From Psychrobacter sp. UBA5136 (lineage in GTDB: Bacteria; Pseudomonadota; Gammaproteobacteria; Pseudomonadales; Moraxellaceae), in the NCBI RefSeq assembly GCF_002414005.1, contig NZ_DHYG01000064.1, positions 41,982-57,377 of the forward strand: DNA of 15,396 nt, given 5' to 3'. The translations under genes were made by a program, and so were the position numbers. The notes beneath the pieces were generated by a model, which saw only the letters and a list, made by a program, of their open reading frames with translations, had not been told where the DNA came from and ran no database searches. Position 1 is the first letter of the stretch. Every line of letters begins with the position of its first letter. This document shows positions 7,602 to 15,375 of the stretch, piece by piece.

Positions 7602-7673
7602 CTGTTTTAGCAGTCCTTAACCTTTGATGCTCTCCTTAAGCATCTACAATGATGGGTTAAAGACTAAAAACAG
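7602..7673 (+). repeat. nested imperfect inverted repeat upstream of tRNA-Leu
   Basis: Outer arms AGTCCTTAACC (7612-7622) and GGTTAAAGACT (7655-7665) pair over 11 bp with one mismatch. With a small bulge the pairing continues outward through CTGTTTT (7602-7608) and AAAACAG (7667-7673). An inner perfect 6-bp stem, GATGCT (7626-7631) with AGCATC (7639-7644), sits inside. The element ends 14 bp before the tRNA and has no T-tract, so it is not a standard terminator. It could be a structured tRNA leader, a protein-binding palindrome or a small repeat element. Confidence 0.55.
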
Positions 7674-7687
7674 AGTGTTGAGAAAAT

Positions 7688-7772
7688 GCGATTGTGGTGG
7701 AATTGGTAGACACGCCATCTTGAGGGGGTGGTGGCGCAAGCTGTGGGGGTTCAAGTCCCCCCAATCGCACCA
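7688..7772 (+). tRNA. leuU: tRNA-Leu (anticodon GAG)
   Basis: Class II tRNA of 85 nt with encoded CCA (7770-7772). The acceptor stem pairs GCGATTG (7688-7694) with CAATCGC (7762-7768), followed by discriminator A. Anticodon stem CCATC/GGTGG holds the loop TTGAGGG, with anticodon GAG at 7722-7724, reading CUU and CUC. The T arm is GGGGG-TTCAAGT-CCCCC. A 13-nt variable arm with a short stem is as expected for leucine. Identity and position after secG match E. coli leuU. Confidence 0.97.
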
Positions 7773-7892
7773 AGTTTTATCTGTACGATGTTAGACCTGA
7801 ACGTTGCTGTAGTTAAGATACTATAGTTAAACGTTATAGCAGATTGGATTTATCGTCGCCAATACTTAATTCGGCTTTATCTAAAATAATTA

Positions 7893-7921
7893 TTGACACT
7901 TCTATAAAACCTCTCTATAAT
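7893..7921 (+). promoter_or_regulatory. perfect consensus sigma-70 promoter for tRNA-fMet
   Basis: TTGACA (7893-7898) and TATAAT (7916-7921) are both exact consensus with the optimal 17-bp spacing. Transcription would start near 7928, about ten bases before the mature tRNA end. This is the strongest-looking promoter in the window and suits a stable-RNA gene. Confidence 0.9.
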
Positions 7922-7937
7922 ATGCGTTCTAGATTGA

Positions 7938-8014
<77 letters not shown>

Positions 8015-8023
8015 CTTTTTATA

Positions 8024-8105
8024 CTGATGTTTTGTACACTAAATTTGTCAGTAACGATTAGCCCACCATTATGTTTGTGGGTTTTTTTGTATCTGATGTT
8101 CTGTA
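8024..8105 (+). repeat. 13-bp imperfect direct repeat flanking the fMet terminator
   Basis: CTGATGTTTTGTA (8024-8036) and CTGATGTTCTGTA (8093-8105) differ at one base, lie 69 bp apart and bracket the terminator hairpin. This may be chance or the trace of a small duplication. The repeats do not match the tRNA 3' end, so they are not a typical attachment-site pair. Confidence 0.35.
8060..8088 (+). terminator. intrinsic terminator after tRNA-fMet
   Basis: Stem CCCAC (8062-8066) with GTGGG (8077-8081), extendable by a G-T and an A-T pair, is followed by seven T residues (8082-8088). It lies 46 bp after the tRNA end and should end the tRNA transcript or act as an attenuator ahead of rimP. Confidence 0.8.
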
Positions 8106-8533
8106 TTATCGCGATATCTATCCTACTTATGCTAAGCTCTATCTCTATAGAGTGCGATGCTATTCATTACCCTTCATTATCTGCCGTGACCGGCGCGATG
8201 TTTGGTAAGTACGCTATCCTTTATTCCTCACGCTTTTTCGCAGGTTCTGCTTTATGAATAATAAAAGCACGGCGTGGTTGAGCTTGATGTTTTCTATGCT
8301 CATCCTTATATAAAGCACGAAACATAAAATGCGTGGTATATGTGGTATATATAGCGGCGTGTTTATGGGTTAAGCATAGAATAACTAAGCGTAGCATAAC
8401 AATGTTGGCGTCATTAGACAGCATTTAGTAAAGCACTAATAACATAAGCTTTTTAATGTAAGCTTTGCGGCATAAAATCAAACACAGTTTACTCAGTACG
8501 ATAGATGCGTAAATAGGAAAAGATAAATAGATT
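8089..8533. other. gene-free region between tRNA-fMet and rimP (445 bp)
   Basis: No reading frame here looks like a protein; the longest ones on either strand are short, of odd composition and without ribosome-binding sites. Visible items are a small palindrome (CTCTAT / ATAGAG, 8137-8152), a tandem 9-bp repeat (8333-8350), and repeated AAGCTTT strings near 8448-8466. The rimP promoter should lie near the right end, but only weak candidates exist (for example TTGCGG 8465-8470 with TTTACT 8488-8493). Confidence 0.6.
8333..8350 (+). repeat. tandem 9-bp repeat GTGGTATAT x2
   Basis: Two exact head-to-tail copies of GTGGTATAT, followed by a further ATA. They sit in the middle of the gene-free region about 185 bp before rimP. 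Function unknown; could be chance. Confidence 0.5.
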
Positions 8534-9034
8534 ATGAAACTTTCGACCAAGGTTACAGAACTGACCAATATCATTGCTCCTGCGGTAGCTGCTTGTGATG
8601 TGGCGCTATGGGGCATCGAGTTTGCGCCCCAAGGCCGTCGCTCGCTACTTCGTATTTATATTGAGGCGTTGCCAGAAGATCAAGCCCAAGATAAACAGGT
8701 AACAATCGAGGACTGTGCAGCGGTGAATCATCAAGTAAGTGGTGTTCTTGAGGTTCATGATCCTATTGCCGGCGAATACATCTTAGAAGTGTCGTCACCA
8801 GGTTTTGACCGTGCATTTTTCTCAGATGAGCAGATGCGTGATTATGTGGGTCAGACAGTCAGCTTGCGTTTGATCCAAGCAATCGGCGCAGGCGATAAAA
8901 AGCGCCGCAAGGTAACAGGAACTTTAGACAGTATTGATGATACGTCTTTAAAACTGACCACCAGCGATGGTGAGCAGTTTGAGATTGCATTAAGCAATAT
9001 TGATAAAGCTAACTTGATTTATGAAGAAGCCTAA
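8534..9034 (+). CDS. rimP: ribosome maturation factor RimP
   Basis: Cytoplasmic assembly factor needed for efficient maturation of the 30S subunit. The N-terminal alpha/beta domain (about 1-88) ends in the conserved EVSSPGFDR (85-93). The C-terminal SH3-like barrel (about 95-164) includes RRKVTGTLDSID (124-135). The length of 166 aa is slightly above the E. coli protein (~150). The ATG at 8534 gives the standard N-terminus, but AGGAAA (8515-8520) is rather distant (13 nt), so initiation may be weak. It is the first protein gene of the nusA-infB cluster, with nusA 143 bp downstream. Confidence 0.94.
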   Translation: MKLSTKVTELTNIIAPAVAACDVALWGIEFAPQGRRSLLRIYIEALPEDQAQDKQVTIEDCAAVNHQVSGVLEVHDPIAGEYILEVSSPGFDRAFFSDEQMRDYVGQTVSLRLIQAIGAGDKKRRKVTGTLDSIDDTSLKLTTSDGEQFEIALSNIDKANLIYEEA

Positions 9035-9052
9035 ATTTAAAATGGCTTTTTT
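9027..9052 (+). terminator. weak terminator-like hairpin at the end of rimP
   Basis: AAGCC (9027-9031) pairs with GGCTT (9044-9048) and runs into TTTTTT (9047-9052). The stem is only 5 bp with a 12-nt loop, and the rimP stop codon (9032-9034) lies in the loop, so a ribosome finishing rimP would block it. Could be a partial terminator or attenuator before nusA. Confidence 0.35.
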
Positions 9053-9177
9053 ATAAATGGGTTCATTAAAATTCGTATTTTACTCTCCAAACAGCTTATG
9101 GCTTACGGTGAAAATATAACGTCAACACACTAACGATAAAGTTTAAGTCAATTATAAAACGATAGGACAGGTATAGC

Positions 9178-10662
9178 ATGAGTCGTGAAATCTTAACGGT
9201 AGTAGAAACTGTCAGTAATGAAAAGGGCTTAAATCCTGAAGACATCTTTGAAGCCATCGAAGATGCTTTGGTGGTATCCACGAAGAAAAAAGTCTATACC
9301 GATCAGCCAGAAGTCGCAGTGCGGGTAGCTATTGACCGTGCCACGGGCGATTATGATACCTATCGTTACTGGACCGTGGTGGCAGATGAAGACCATGAGA
9401 TGCCTGCGTGTCAGCTGGCGATTACGGATCTTGACCAAGACGAGTGGTCGATTGGTGATATTAAAGAAGAGCAGATTGAATCGATTGAATTTGGCCGTAT
9501 TGCTGCGACACAAGCCAAGCAAGTCATCATTCAAAAAATCCGTGAAGCGGAACGCGCACTTGTAGCTGACGCCTTTGAGCCGCGTATTGGCGAGATGATG
9601 TACGGCGAAGTTAAAAAACAAACTCGCGATGGTTATATCATCGATTTGGGTGACAATGCTGAAGGCTACTTATCACGTGATCAGATGCTGCCACGTGAGC
9701 AATTACGTCCAAAATCGCGTATCAATGCCATTTTATATCATGTCAACCGTGAAAACCGCGGCGCACAGTTACTATTATCGCGCACGCATCCTGAAATGCT
9801 CTCGGCATTGATGCAAAAAGAAGTGCCTGAGATTGCAGAGCAAATCATCGAGATTCGCAACGTCGCGCGCTTGCCGGGCACCCGTGCTAAAATAGCGGTT
9901 AAAACCAACGATCACCGTATTGATCCAGTTGGCGCTTGTATTGGTATGCGTGGTACGCGTATTCAAGCAGTCCAGCAAGAGCTTGATGGCGAGCGCATTG
10001 ATGTGGTGGTGTGGTCAGATGATCCTGCCCAATTTATCATCAGCGCTTTAGAGCCAGCTGACGTCAGTAGTATCATCCTTGATGAAGACACCCAAACGGC
10101 CGATATCATCTTTAGCACCAATGATCAGTTGGCGCGCGCGATTGGTTCACAAGGGCAAAACGTCCGCTTAGCCTCTGAATTAACCGGTTATAAGCTCAAT
10201 ATGATGCTCGAAGAAGAGTATCAACAGCGTCAAGAAAATGAAAGCAAAGCCTTTATCGAATTATTTTATGAGCGCTTAGAAGTCGATAGAGACTTAGCGC
10301 AAGCACTTGTCGATATTGGTTTCACCAGTATTGAAGAAGTCGCTTATGTACCCGTCGAAACCTTTTATGACATCGAAGGACTAGACGACGAAGCGATCGA
10401 CATGATTCAAGAGCGTGCCAAAGAAGTGGTCATCGCTGATGAATTGGTCAAACAACAAAACATGAAAGAGCCAAGTCAAGAACTGCAAGATCTTGAAGGT
10501 ATGACGGTCAGTTGGGCTTATAAAATGGCGCAAAAAGACATCATTACCGTGGATGACTTGGCGGAACAAGCCGTCTTCGATCTAGAAGATATCGAAGGTT
10601 TAGATTCTGAAACCGCAGGAAAACTCATCATGAAAGCTCGGGAATCTTGGTTCAATGAATAA
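9178..10662 (+). CDS. nusA: transcription termination/antitermination factor NusA
   Basis: Binds RNA polymerase and nascent RNA, controlling pausing, intrinsic termination and antitermination. Domains in order: N-terminal polymerase-binding domain (about 1-130); S1 RNA-binding domain (about 137-202, GEVKKQTRDGYIIDLGDNAE); KH1 with GMRG (256-259); KH2 with GSQG (323-326); and two C-terminal acidic helix-hairpin repeats (about 360-425 and 435-494). The acidic repeats mark the long gammaproteobacterial form, and the length of 494 is almost identical to E. coli NusA (495). AGGA (9164-9167) ten bases upstream supports the start. It lies between rimP and infB as in most bacteria. Confidence 0.97.
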   Translation: MSREILTVVETVSNEKGLNPEDIFEAIEDALVVSTKKKVYTDQPEVAVRVAIDRATGDYDTYRYWTVVADEDHEMPACQLAITDLDQDEWSIGDIKEEQIESIEFGRIAATQAKQVIIQKIREAERALVADAFEPRIGEMMYGEVKKQTRDGYIIDLGDNAEGYLSRDQMLPREQLRPKSRINAILYHVNRENRGAQLLLSRTHPEMLSALMQKEVPEIAEQIIEIRNVARLPGTRAKIAVKTNDHRIDPVGACIGMRGTRIQAVQQELDGERIDVVVWSDDPAQFIISALEPADVSSIILDEDTQTADIIFSTNDQLARAIGSQGQNVRLASELTGYKLNMMLEEEYQQRQENESKAFIELFYERLEVDRDLAQALVDIGFTSIEEVAYVPVETFYDIEGLDDEAIDMIQERAKEVVIADELVKQQNMKEPSQELQDLEGMTVSWAYKMAQKDIITVDDLAEQAVFDLEDIEGLDSETAGKLIMKARESWFNE

Positions 10663-10671
10663 GCGGTAACT

Positions 10672-10698
10672 GCATATCGCTGTCTTTTAGTGATATGC
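10672..10698 (+). other. 10-bp hairpin in the nusA-infB gap
   Basis: GCATATCGCT (10672-10681) and AGTGATATGC (10689-10698) form a 10-bp stem with one G-U pair and a 7-nt loop, starting nine bases after the nusA stop. No T-tract follows, so it is not an intrinsic terminator. It may be an RNA processing or stabilising hairpin between nusA and infB. Confidence 0.55.
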
Positions 10699-10813
10699 TA
10701 TCGATAATAAAGTGCTGGTGTTTATTGAATACCAATATCAGCCTTAACCCAATCATTTGTAGCCAACAACTGAATTGAACATATAGCAAATAATAGACAG
10801 TAGGTGATAATAA

Positions 10814-13540
10814 ATGGCAGATAAGACCGTCAAAGAACTGGCAGATATGGTAGGCAAAACCGCAAGTGCTGTAAAGCAGCAACTGGTAGATGCTGGACTG
10901 CCTGCTCGCGCAGAGGATGACCTAGTCACCGAGCTTGAGCAAGAGAAGTTGGTGACGTATTTAAAGCAAAGTCATGGTCAGCAAGAAAAGCGTCGTATTA
11001 GCCTAAAATCTAAGACGACTAGCACCGCGCGCGTGACCGGCTCTTCGGGCAAATCTAAGAGCGTCAATGTGGAAGTGCGTAAAAAGAAAGTATTTGAAAA
11101 GCCTGACCCAGCAAAAATGGCCGAAGAGTTGGCGGCGCGCGAACAAGCCATGATTGAAGCGCAAGAGCGTGCCGCTAAAGAAGCTGAAGAGCGTGCTGCT
11201 ACTAAGAAAAAAGCGGAAGAACGTCAGGCAGCCACCTTAGCAGCGATGCGTGCAAGCTTGGGCTCGAGCAAAAAGTCAGATGATAAGAATGATGATATCT
11301 CAACCTCAGTGGTTGTCAAAAAAGGCGGCAAAGCGGCGGTAGAAGTTAAGCCAAAAGAGCAGCCGAAGAAGAAAGTTGCCGCGACAAAACCAAAAGTTGA
11401 AACCGCAGCTGAGCGTAAAGCTCGCGAAGCACGTGAAATCGAAGAAGCCCGCCTACGCGAAATCGAAGCTGAAACCCGCCGCAAACAAGCAGAAGAAGCA
11501 CAAAAACGTACCCTTGAGCAAATGCGTAAAATGGCAGGTCAATATACAGACCGTGAGCCAGTTTCTGAAGTTCGTAAAGACGAGCCATTGGCAGAAGGTT
11601 TGGTTGGTGACGCTCTAGAAGAGTCGTTTGAAAAAGAGCGCCGTGAAATAAAACGCGGTGCCAACAGCACAGGTACGCGTGGTCGTCGGCGTAAAAACCA
11701 AGACGAGCGTGAAATCAAAAACCGTAAAAACGGCCTGCGCTCAACACAAGCATCACAGCATAAGTTTGAAAAACCAGTCGATAAAATCACCTACGATGTC
11801 GAAATCAGTGAACACATCACGGTTTCTGATCTCGCCCAGCGTATGGCAGTGAAAGCTCGCGAAGTAACCAAGCTGCTTATGAAAATGGGCGAAATTGCTC
11901 GCGAATCAGATACCATTGATCAAGCAACTGCAAGTTTAATCGTTGAAGAAATGGGACACAATCCTGTTCCAGTTAGCGATACAAAAGTCGAAGACGATTT
12001 ACAAGATGCCGTTGATGAGCGTAGCAGTAACGTGCAAACGCGTCCACCAGTTGTCACAATCATGGGACACGTTGACCACGGTAAAACCTCATTACTCGAT
12101 AAAATCCGTGAAACGAAGGTGGCAACGGGCGAAGCAGGCGGTATTACTCAGCATATCGGTGCTTATCATGTGAAAACCGATCGCGGTGTTATTACCTTCC
12201 TTGATACCCCAGGTCACGCCGCCTTTAGTGCCATGCGTTCACGTGGGGCCCAAGCGACAGATATCGTAGTATTGGTAGTCGCTGCCGATGACGGTATGAT
12301 GCCACAAACCGAAGAAGCGATTGACCATGCTCGCGCCGCTGGTACGCCATTGATTGTAGCTATCAACAAAATGGATAAGCCAAGTGCCGATCCTGATCGC
12401 GTGCTCAATGAATTAACTGCGAAAGAAGTGGTCTCAGAAGAGTGGGGCGGCGATACGCCGATGGCGCGCATTTCAGCCAAAACGGGCGCAGGTATTGATG
12501 AGCTATTAGAGCTTATTAGTCTACAAGCTGAGCTGATGGAGCTAGAAGCGCCGTTAGATGGTGCTGCGCAAGGTGTGGTTATCGAATCAAGACTTGAAAA
12601 AGGTCGCGGTCCGGTCGTTAGTGTACTGGTTAAAAAAGGTACTTTAAAACAAGGCGACTTGGTACTAGCCGGTGAGCACTACGGTAAAGTTCGTGCGATG
12701 ACCGATGAAAATGGTCAGCGTATCAAATCCGCTGGTCCGTCTATCCCTGTAGAGATATTAGGTTTACCAGAAACCCCAGCTGCGGGTAGCGAATTCTTAG
12801 TCTTAACCGATGAGAAAAAAGCCCGTGAAGTTGCAGACTTTAGAAGTAACCGTGAGCGTGAGCGCCAGCTTGAACGTCAAAACGCCATGCGCCTAGAGAG
12901 TATGTTTGATCAGATGCAACAAGGCGATGTGTCATTCTTAAACATCGTATTAAAAACCGATGTGCGTGGCTCGCTTGAAGCGTTGCTTGCTGCCTTAAAT
13001 GAGCTATCGACTGATGAAGTCAAGGTCAGAGTGATTAGCTCAGGCGTTGGCCCAATCTCTGAGTCGGATGTGACATTGGCTGAATCAAGTGAAGCAGTTC
13101 TGCTAGGCTTTAACGTCCGTGCCGACGCCACCGCACGCCGTAAAGCCGATACTGCTAACATGGATATTCGCTATTATAGCGTCATCTATGGCTTGATTGA
13201 TGATGTCAAAGCCGCCATGAGTGGTATGCTTGCGCCTGAACATCGCGAGAAAATCTTGGGTGTTGCAGAAGTTCGTGAAGTATTCCGTTCTAGTAAGTTT
13301 GGCGCCGCTGCTGGTTGTATGGTGGTTGAAGGGACGATTTATCGTAACAAACCTATCCGTGTACTGCGCGATGACCAAGTTATCTTTACGGGTCAGTTGC
13401 AATCATTACGTCGCTATAAAGAAGACGTCAATGAAGTGCGTACCGGCATGGAATGTGGTCTAGCGGTTCGTGGTTACGACGTCGAAGCGGGCGATAAAAT
13501 CGAAGTCTTTGAAATTCAAGAGTTCGCGCGTACTATCTAA
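10814..13540 (+). CDS. infB: translation initiation factor IF-2
   Basis: GTPase that brings fMet-tRNA to the 30S P site and promotes subunit joining. An N-terminal IF2N domain (about 1-52) is followed by a long charged Ala/Glu/Lys/Arg-rich linker, probably helical (about 97-240). A second IF2N domain (about 327-381) precedes the G domain. G motifs: GHVDHGKT (418-425), GGITQHIGAY (442-451), DTPGH (464-468), NKMD (518-521) and SAKTG (554-558). Domains II-IV follow, ending with the C-terminal fMet-binding barrel. The length of 908 aa is near E. coli IF2-alpha (890). AGGTGA (10802-10807) six bases upstream supports the start. I saw no convincing internal start for shorter isoforms. It lies 151 bp after nusA and is followed by a strong terminator. 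Confidence 0.98.
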   Translation: MADKTVKELADMVGKTASAVKQQLVDAGLPARAEDDLVTELEQEKLVTYLKQSHGQQEKRRISLKSKTTSTARVTGSSGKSKSVNVEVRKKKVFEKPDPAKMAEELAAREQAMIEAQERAAKEAEERAATKKKAEERQAATLAAMRASLGSSKKSDDKNDDISTSVVVKKGGKAAVEVKPKEQPKKKVAATKPKVETAAERKAREAREIEEARLREIEAETRRKQAEEAQKRTLEQMRKMAGQYTDREPVSEVRKDEPLAEGLVGDALEESFEKERREIKRGANSTGTRGRRRKNQDEREIKNRKNGLRSTQASQHKFEKPVDKITYDVEISEHITVSDLAQRMAVKAREVTKLLMKMGEIARESDTIDQATASLIVEEMGHNPVPVSDTKVEDDLQDAVDERSSNVQTRPPVVTIMGHVDHGKTSLLDKIRETKVATGEAGGITQHIGAYHVKTDRGVITFLDTPGHAAFSAMRSRGAQATDIVVLVVAADDGMMPQTEEAIDHARAAGTPLIVAINKMDKPSADPDRVLNELTAKEVVSEEWGGDTPMARISAKTGAGIDELLELISLQAELMELEAPLDGAAQGVVIESRLEKGRGPVVSVLVKKGTLKQGDLVLAGEHYGKVRAMTDENGQRIKSAGPSIPVEILGLPETPAAGSEFLVLTDEKKAREVADFRSNRERERQLERQNAMRLESMFDQMQQGDVSFLNIVLKTDVRGSLEALLAALNELSTDEVKVRVISSGVGPISESDVTLAESSEAVLLGFNVRADATARRKADTANMDIRYYSVIYGLIDDVKAAMSGMLAPEHREKILGVAEVREVFRSSKFGAAAGCMVVEGTIYRNKPIRVLRDDQVIFTGQLQSLRRYKEDVNEVRTGMECGLAVRGYDVEAGDKIEVFEIQEFARTI

Positions 13541-13578
13541 AGCAGCTGCTTGACAATTTCTTATATTTAGCTGTACTT

Positions 13579-13612
13579 AGGCCTAACAGGTACACCCTGC
13601 TAGGCCTTTTTT
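13579..13612 (+). terminator. strong intrinsic terminator after infB
   Basis: A 12-bp stem (13579-13590 with 13596-13607, containing AGGCCTA...TAGGCCT, one A-C mismatch) with a 5-nt loop is followed by TTTTTT. It begins 38 bp after the infB stop and should end most transcripts, separating infB from rbfA. Confidence 0.9.
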
Positions 13613-13717
13613 AGCAAAAATGCTGTCTTTGGTAGTTAAATTCATTCAATATAGCGCATTAGTTTTTAACTGTAGTTTTTTAATAAAAATAAACCGTATG
13701 AACAATAAGGTAATAAC

Positions 13718-14122
13718 ATGAACCAACGTTTACAACGCTTAGCTGATCAGATTCAGCGCGAGCTTGCCGTTCTTATCCGTGATGAAGTCAACGACCCGCG
13801 TTTGACAGGCTTTGTCACTATCTCGAGTGTCAAAGTCAGCCCAGATTTGGGTTACGCTGACATTTACGTCACCATCATGGAGCCGGAGCTCAACGATGCC
13901 ATGACTAAAACCAGTCATGAAGACAGCATCAAAGTCCTTAACAAAGCTGCTGGTTTTTTGCGTACCGAATTAAGCCACAGCCTAAAAACGCGTACCACAC
14001 CGCGTTTGCGCTTTCATTATGATGAAGTCACCGCTCGTGGTAACTATATGATGGACCTTATTAATAAGGCGGTTACCAAAACTGAGCAAAACGAGTCTGA
14101 TGAGCAAGAAATTAACGAGTAA
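13718..14122 (+). CDS. rbfA: 30S ribosome-binding factor RbfA
   Basis: Single-domain KH-type protein that binds immature 30S subunits and helps process the 5' end of 16S rRNA, important in cold growth in E. coli. Diagnostic features are the N-terminal helix RLADQIQRELAVLI (7-20), DPRL (26-29), and the helix-kink-helix with the AAG interruption (NKAAGFLR, 75-82). RLRFHYDE follows (96-103). The 134 aa end in an acidic Gln/Glu/Asp tail. AAGGT (13707-13711) about seven bases upstream fixes the start. The infB terminator upstream implies its own promoter, but only weak candidates are seen (for example TATAGC at 13650-13655 with TTGGTA at 13629-13634, spacer only 15 bp). It is coupled to truB by an 8-bp gap. 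Confidence 0.96.
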   Translation: MNQRLQRLADQIQRELAVLIRDEVNDPRLTGFVTISSVKVSPDLGYADIYVTIMEPELNDAMTKTSHEDSIKVLNKAAGFLRTELSHSLKTRTTPRLRFHYDEVTARGNYMMDLINKAVTKTEQNESDEQEINE

Positions 14123-14130
14123 ATGCCATT

Positions 14131-15207
14131 ATGTCGACAGTTTCTACGCAAATCCCTCGCAAAACTAAGAACGCGCCTGATAAAATTAAAGTTAATGGCG
14201 TAATTTTAGTGGATAAACCGCAAGGAATGACCTCACAGCAAGTGGTGTCAAAGGTGAAGTATCTGTTTAAGTCGCCCAAGCATGACAGCAAAAAAGCAGG
14301 TCATACCGGGACGCTTGATCCGATGGCAACCGGTTTATTGCCTATTTGCTTGGGTGAGGCGACAAAGTTTAGTCATTATCAGCTCGATGCTGATAAATCC
14401 TATCAAGCAACCATCTTACTCGGTAGCCAAACCGATACAGGTGATGCGGATGGGCAGATTGTCGCACAAAAACTTATTCCGCATTTCGATGAAGCAGTAT
14501 TGCAAAGTATTGCGCAGCAGTTTTTGGGGGCGCAGCAGCAAATTCCGCCGATGTATTCTGCCCTAAAAAAAGATGGCAAAAAGCTGTATGAATATGCTCG
14601 TGCTGGTGTGGAGATAGATCGTCCGCCAAGAGATATTGTCATTAAAGCGATAGATTTAGAAGCTATCGATGAGCAGCATATCCAGTTGACGGTGACGTGC
14701 TCAAAGGGGACATACGTACGCGTATTGGCGGAAGATATTGCTAAAGTACTTGGCACGCTGGGACATTTGACCGCTTTACGACGGTTACAAGTTGGCGATT
14801 TTAGCGTTGATGATGCCATTACTTTGGCGGATTTAGAAGCGTTGGCGTTCGATAAGCGCTTGGCGCGTTTATTGCCCGTTGATGCCTGCATTGCCCTTGA
14901 CGCCGATTTGGTATTAACGGCAGAACAGTGCGTCCGGGTACACATGGGGCAACGCTTAAATGTGTTTGAGCAATTGACTGAGGATTTGCGAAACTATATA
15001 TCAACTGCCATCAAACAGCAGCAAGATAGTGACGAGGATAAGGCAGCGCAACAAGATATTGCCAGTAAAAAAGAAGCTAGAGAAGCCGTTCCCCTTCATG
15101 AGGTACCAGTAGATATTCGTCTAATAGATGAGCAAGGTCAGTTTATTGGCTTAGGGGCGGTAAGTTTAAATGGCCGCTTGCAGCCCAAAAAGTTGGTTCA
15201 GTTGTAA
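14131..15207 (+). CDS. truB: tRNA pseudouridine-55 synthase TruB
   Basis: Converts U55 in the T loop of tRNAs to pseudouridine. The catalytic aspartate is D63 in the motif HTGTLDPMATGLLP (58-71). KP-GMTS (29-35), the PPMYSALKKDGKKLYEYAR segment (139-157) and CSKGTYVRVLAEDIA (190-204) are family signatures. At 358 aa it exceeds E. coli TruB (314). A Gln/Asp/Glu/Lys-rich stretch, about 283-322, interrupts the C-terminal PUA-like domain, and about 20 residues precede the fold. The ATG lies 8 bp after rbfA with a poor ribosome-binding site, so translation is probably coupled to rbfA. An out-of-frame ATG at 14123 is not the start. In E. coli rpsO follows; here a terminator and non-coding DNA reach the window edge. 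Confidence 0.96.
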   Translation: MSTVSTQIPRKTKNAPDKIKVNGVILVDKPQGMTSQQVVSKVKYLFKSPKHDSKKAGHTGTLDPMATGLLPICLGEATKFSHYQLDADKSYQATILLGSQTDTGDADGQIVAQKLIPHFDEAVLQSIAQQFLGAQQQIPPMYSALKKDGKKLYEYARAGVEIDRPPRDIVIKAIDLEAIDEQHIQLTVTCSKGTYVRVLAEDIAKVLGTLGHLTALRRLQVGDFSVDDAITLADLEALAFDKRLARLLPVDACIALDADLVLTAEQCVRVHMGQRLNVFEQLTEDLRNYISTAIKQQQDSDEDKAAQQDIASKKEAREAVPLHEVPVDIRLIDEQGQFIGLGAVSLNGRLQPKKLVQL

Positions 15208-15298
15208 GGCCATTTGTCAGAGCGCTTGTGCATCCATAACTCAAAACCGCCAAAACTTACTAAGAGTTTACACTAATCACATATCATCACATTTTATT

Positions 15299-15332
15299 GC
15301 AGGTTTCGCCTATAGTGAAACCTGCTTTTTTT
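15299..15332 (+). terminator. strong intrinsic terminator after truB
   Basis: A perfect 9-bp stem (GCAGGTTTC / GAAACCTGC) with a 9-nt loop is followed by seven T residues (15326-15332). It ends the rbfA-truB unit about 90 bp after the truB stop. Confidence 0.92.
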
Positions 15333-15375
15333 GTATCTTAATTAAGTCAGCGAGGGAAAGGCAGACAGGGACTTA

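Noticed and set aside
8024..8105. Attachment-site pair of an integrated element next to tRNA-fMet
   Set aside because: The repeats do not copy the tRNA 3' end, there is no integrase, and only 69 bp separate them.
8221..8424. 67-codon minus-strand frame in the gene-free region
   Set aside because: No ribosome-binding site, no family recognised and an odd composition; cannot be supported as a gene.
13698..13721. Seven-codon mini-ORF whose stop overlaps the rbfA start (ATGA)
   Set aside because: Looks like a coupling leader peptide, but has no ribosome-binding site of its own, and rbfA already has a good one inside it; most likely chance.
14403..14945. 180-codon minus-strand frame inside truB
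   Set aside because: Shadow of truB on the opposite strand; Ser/Ala/Cys-rich with no recognisable domain.
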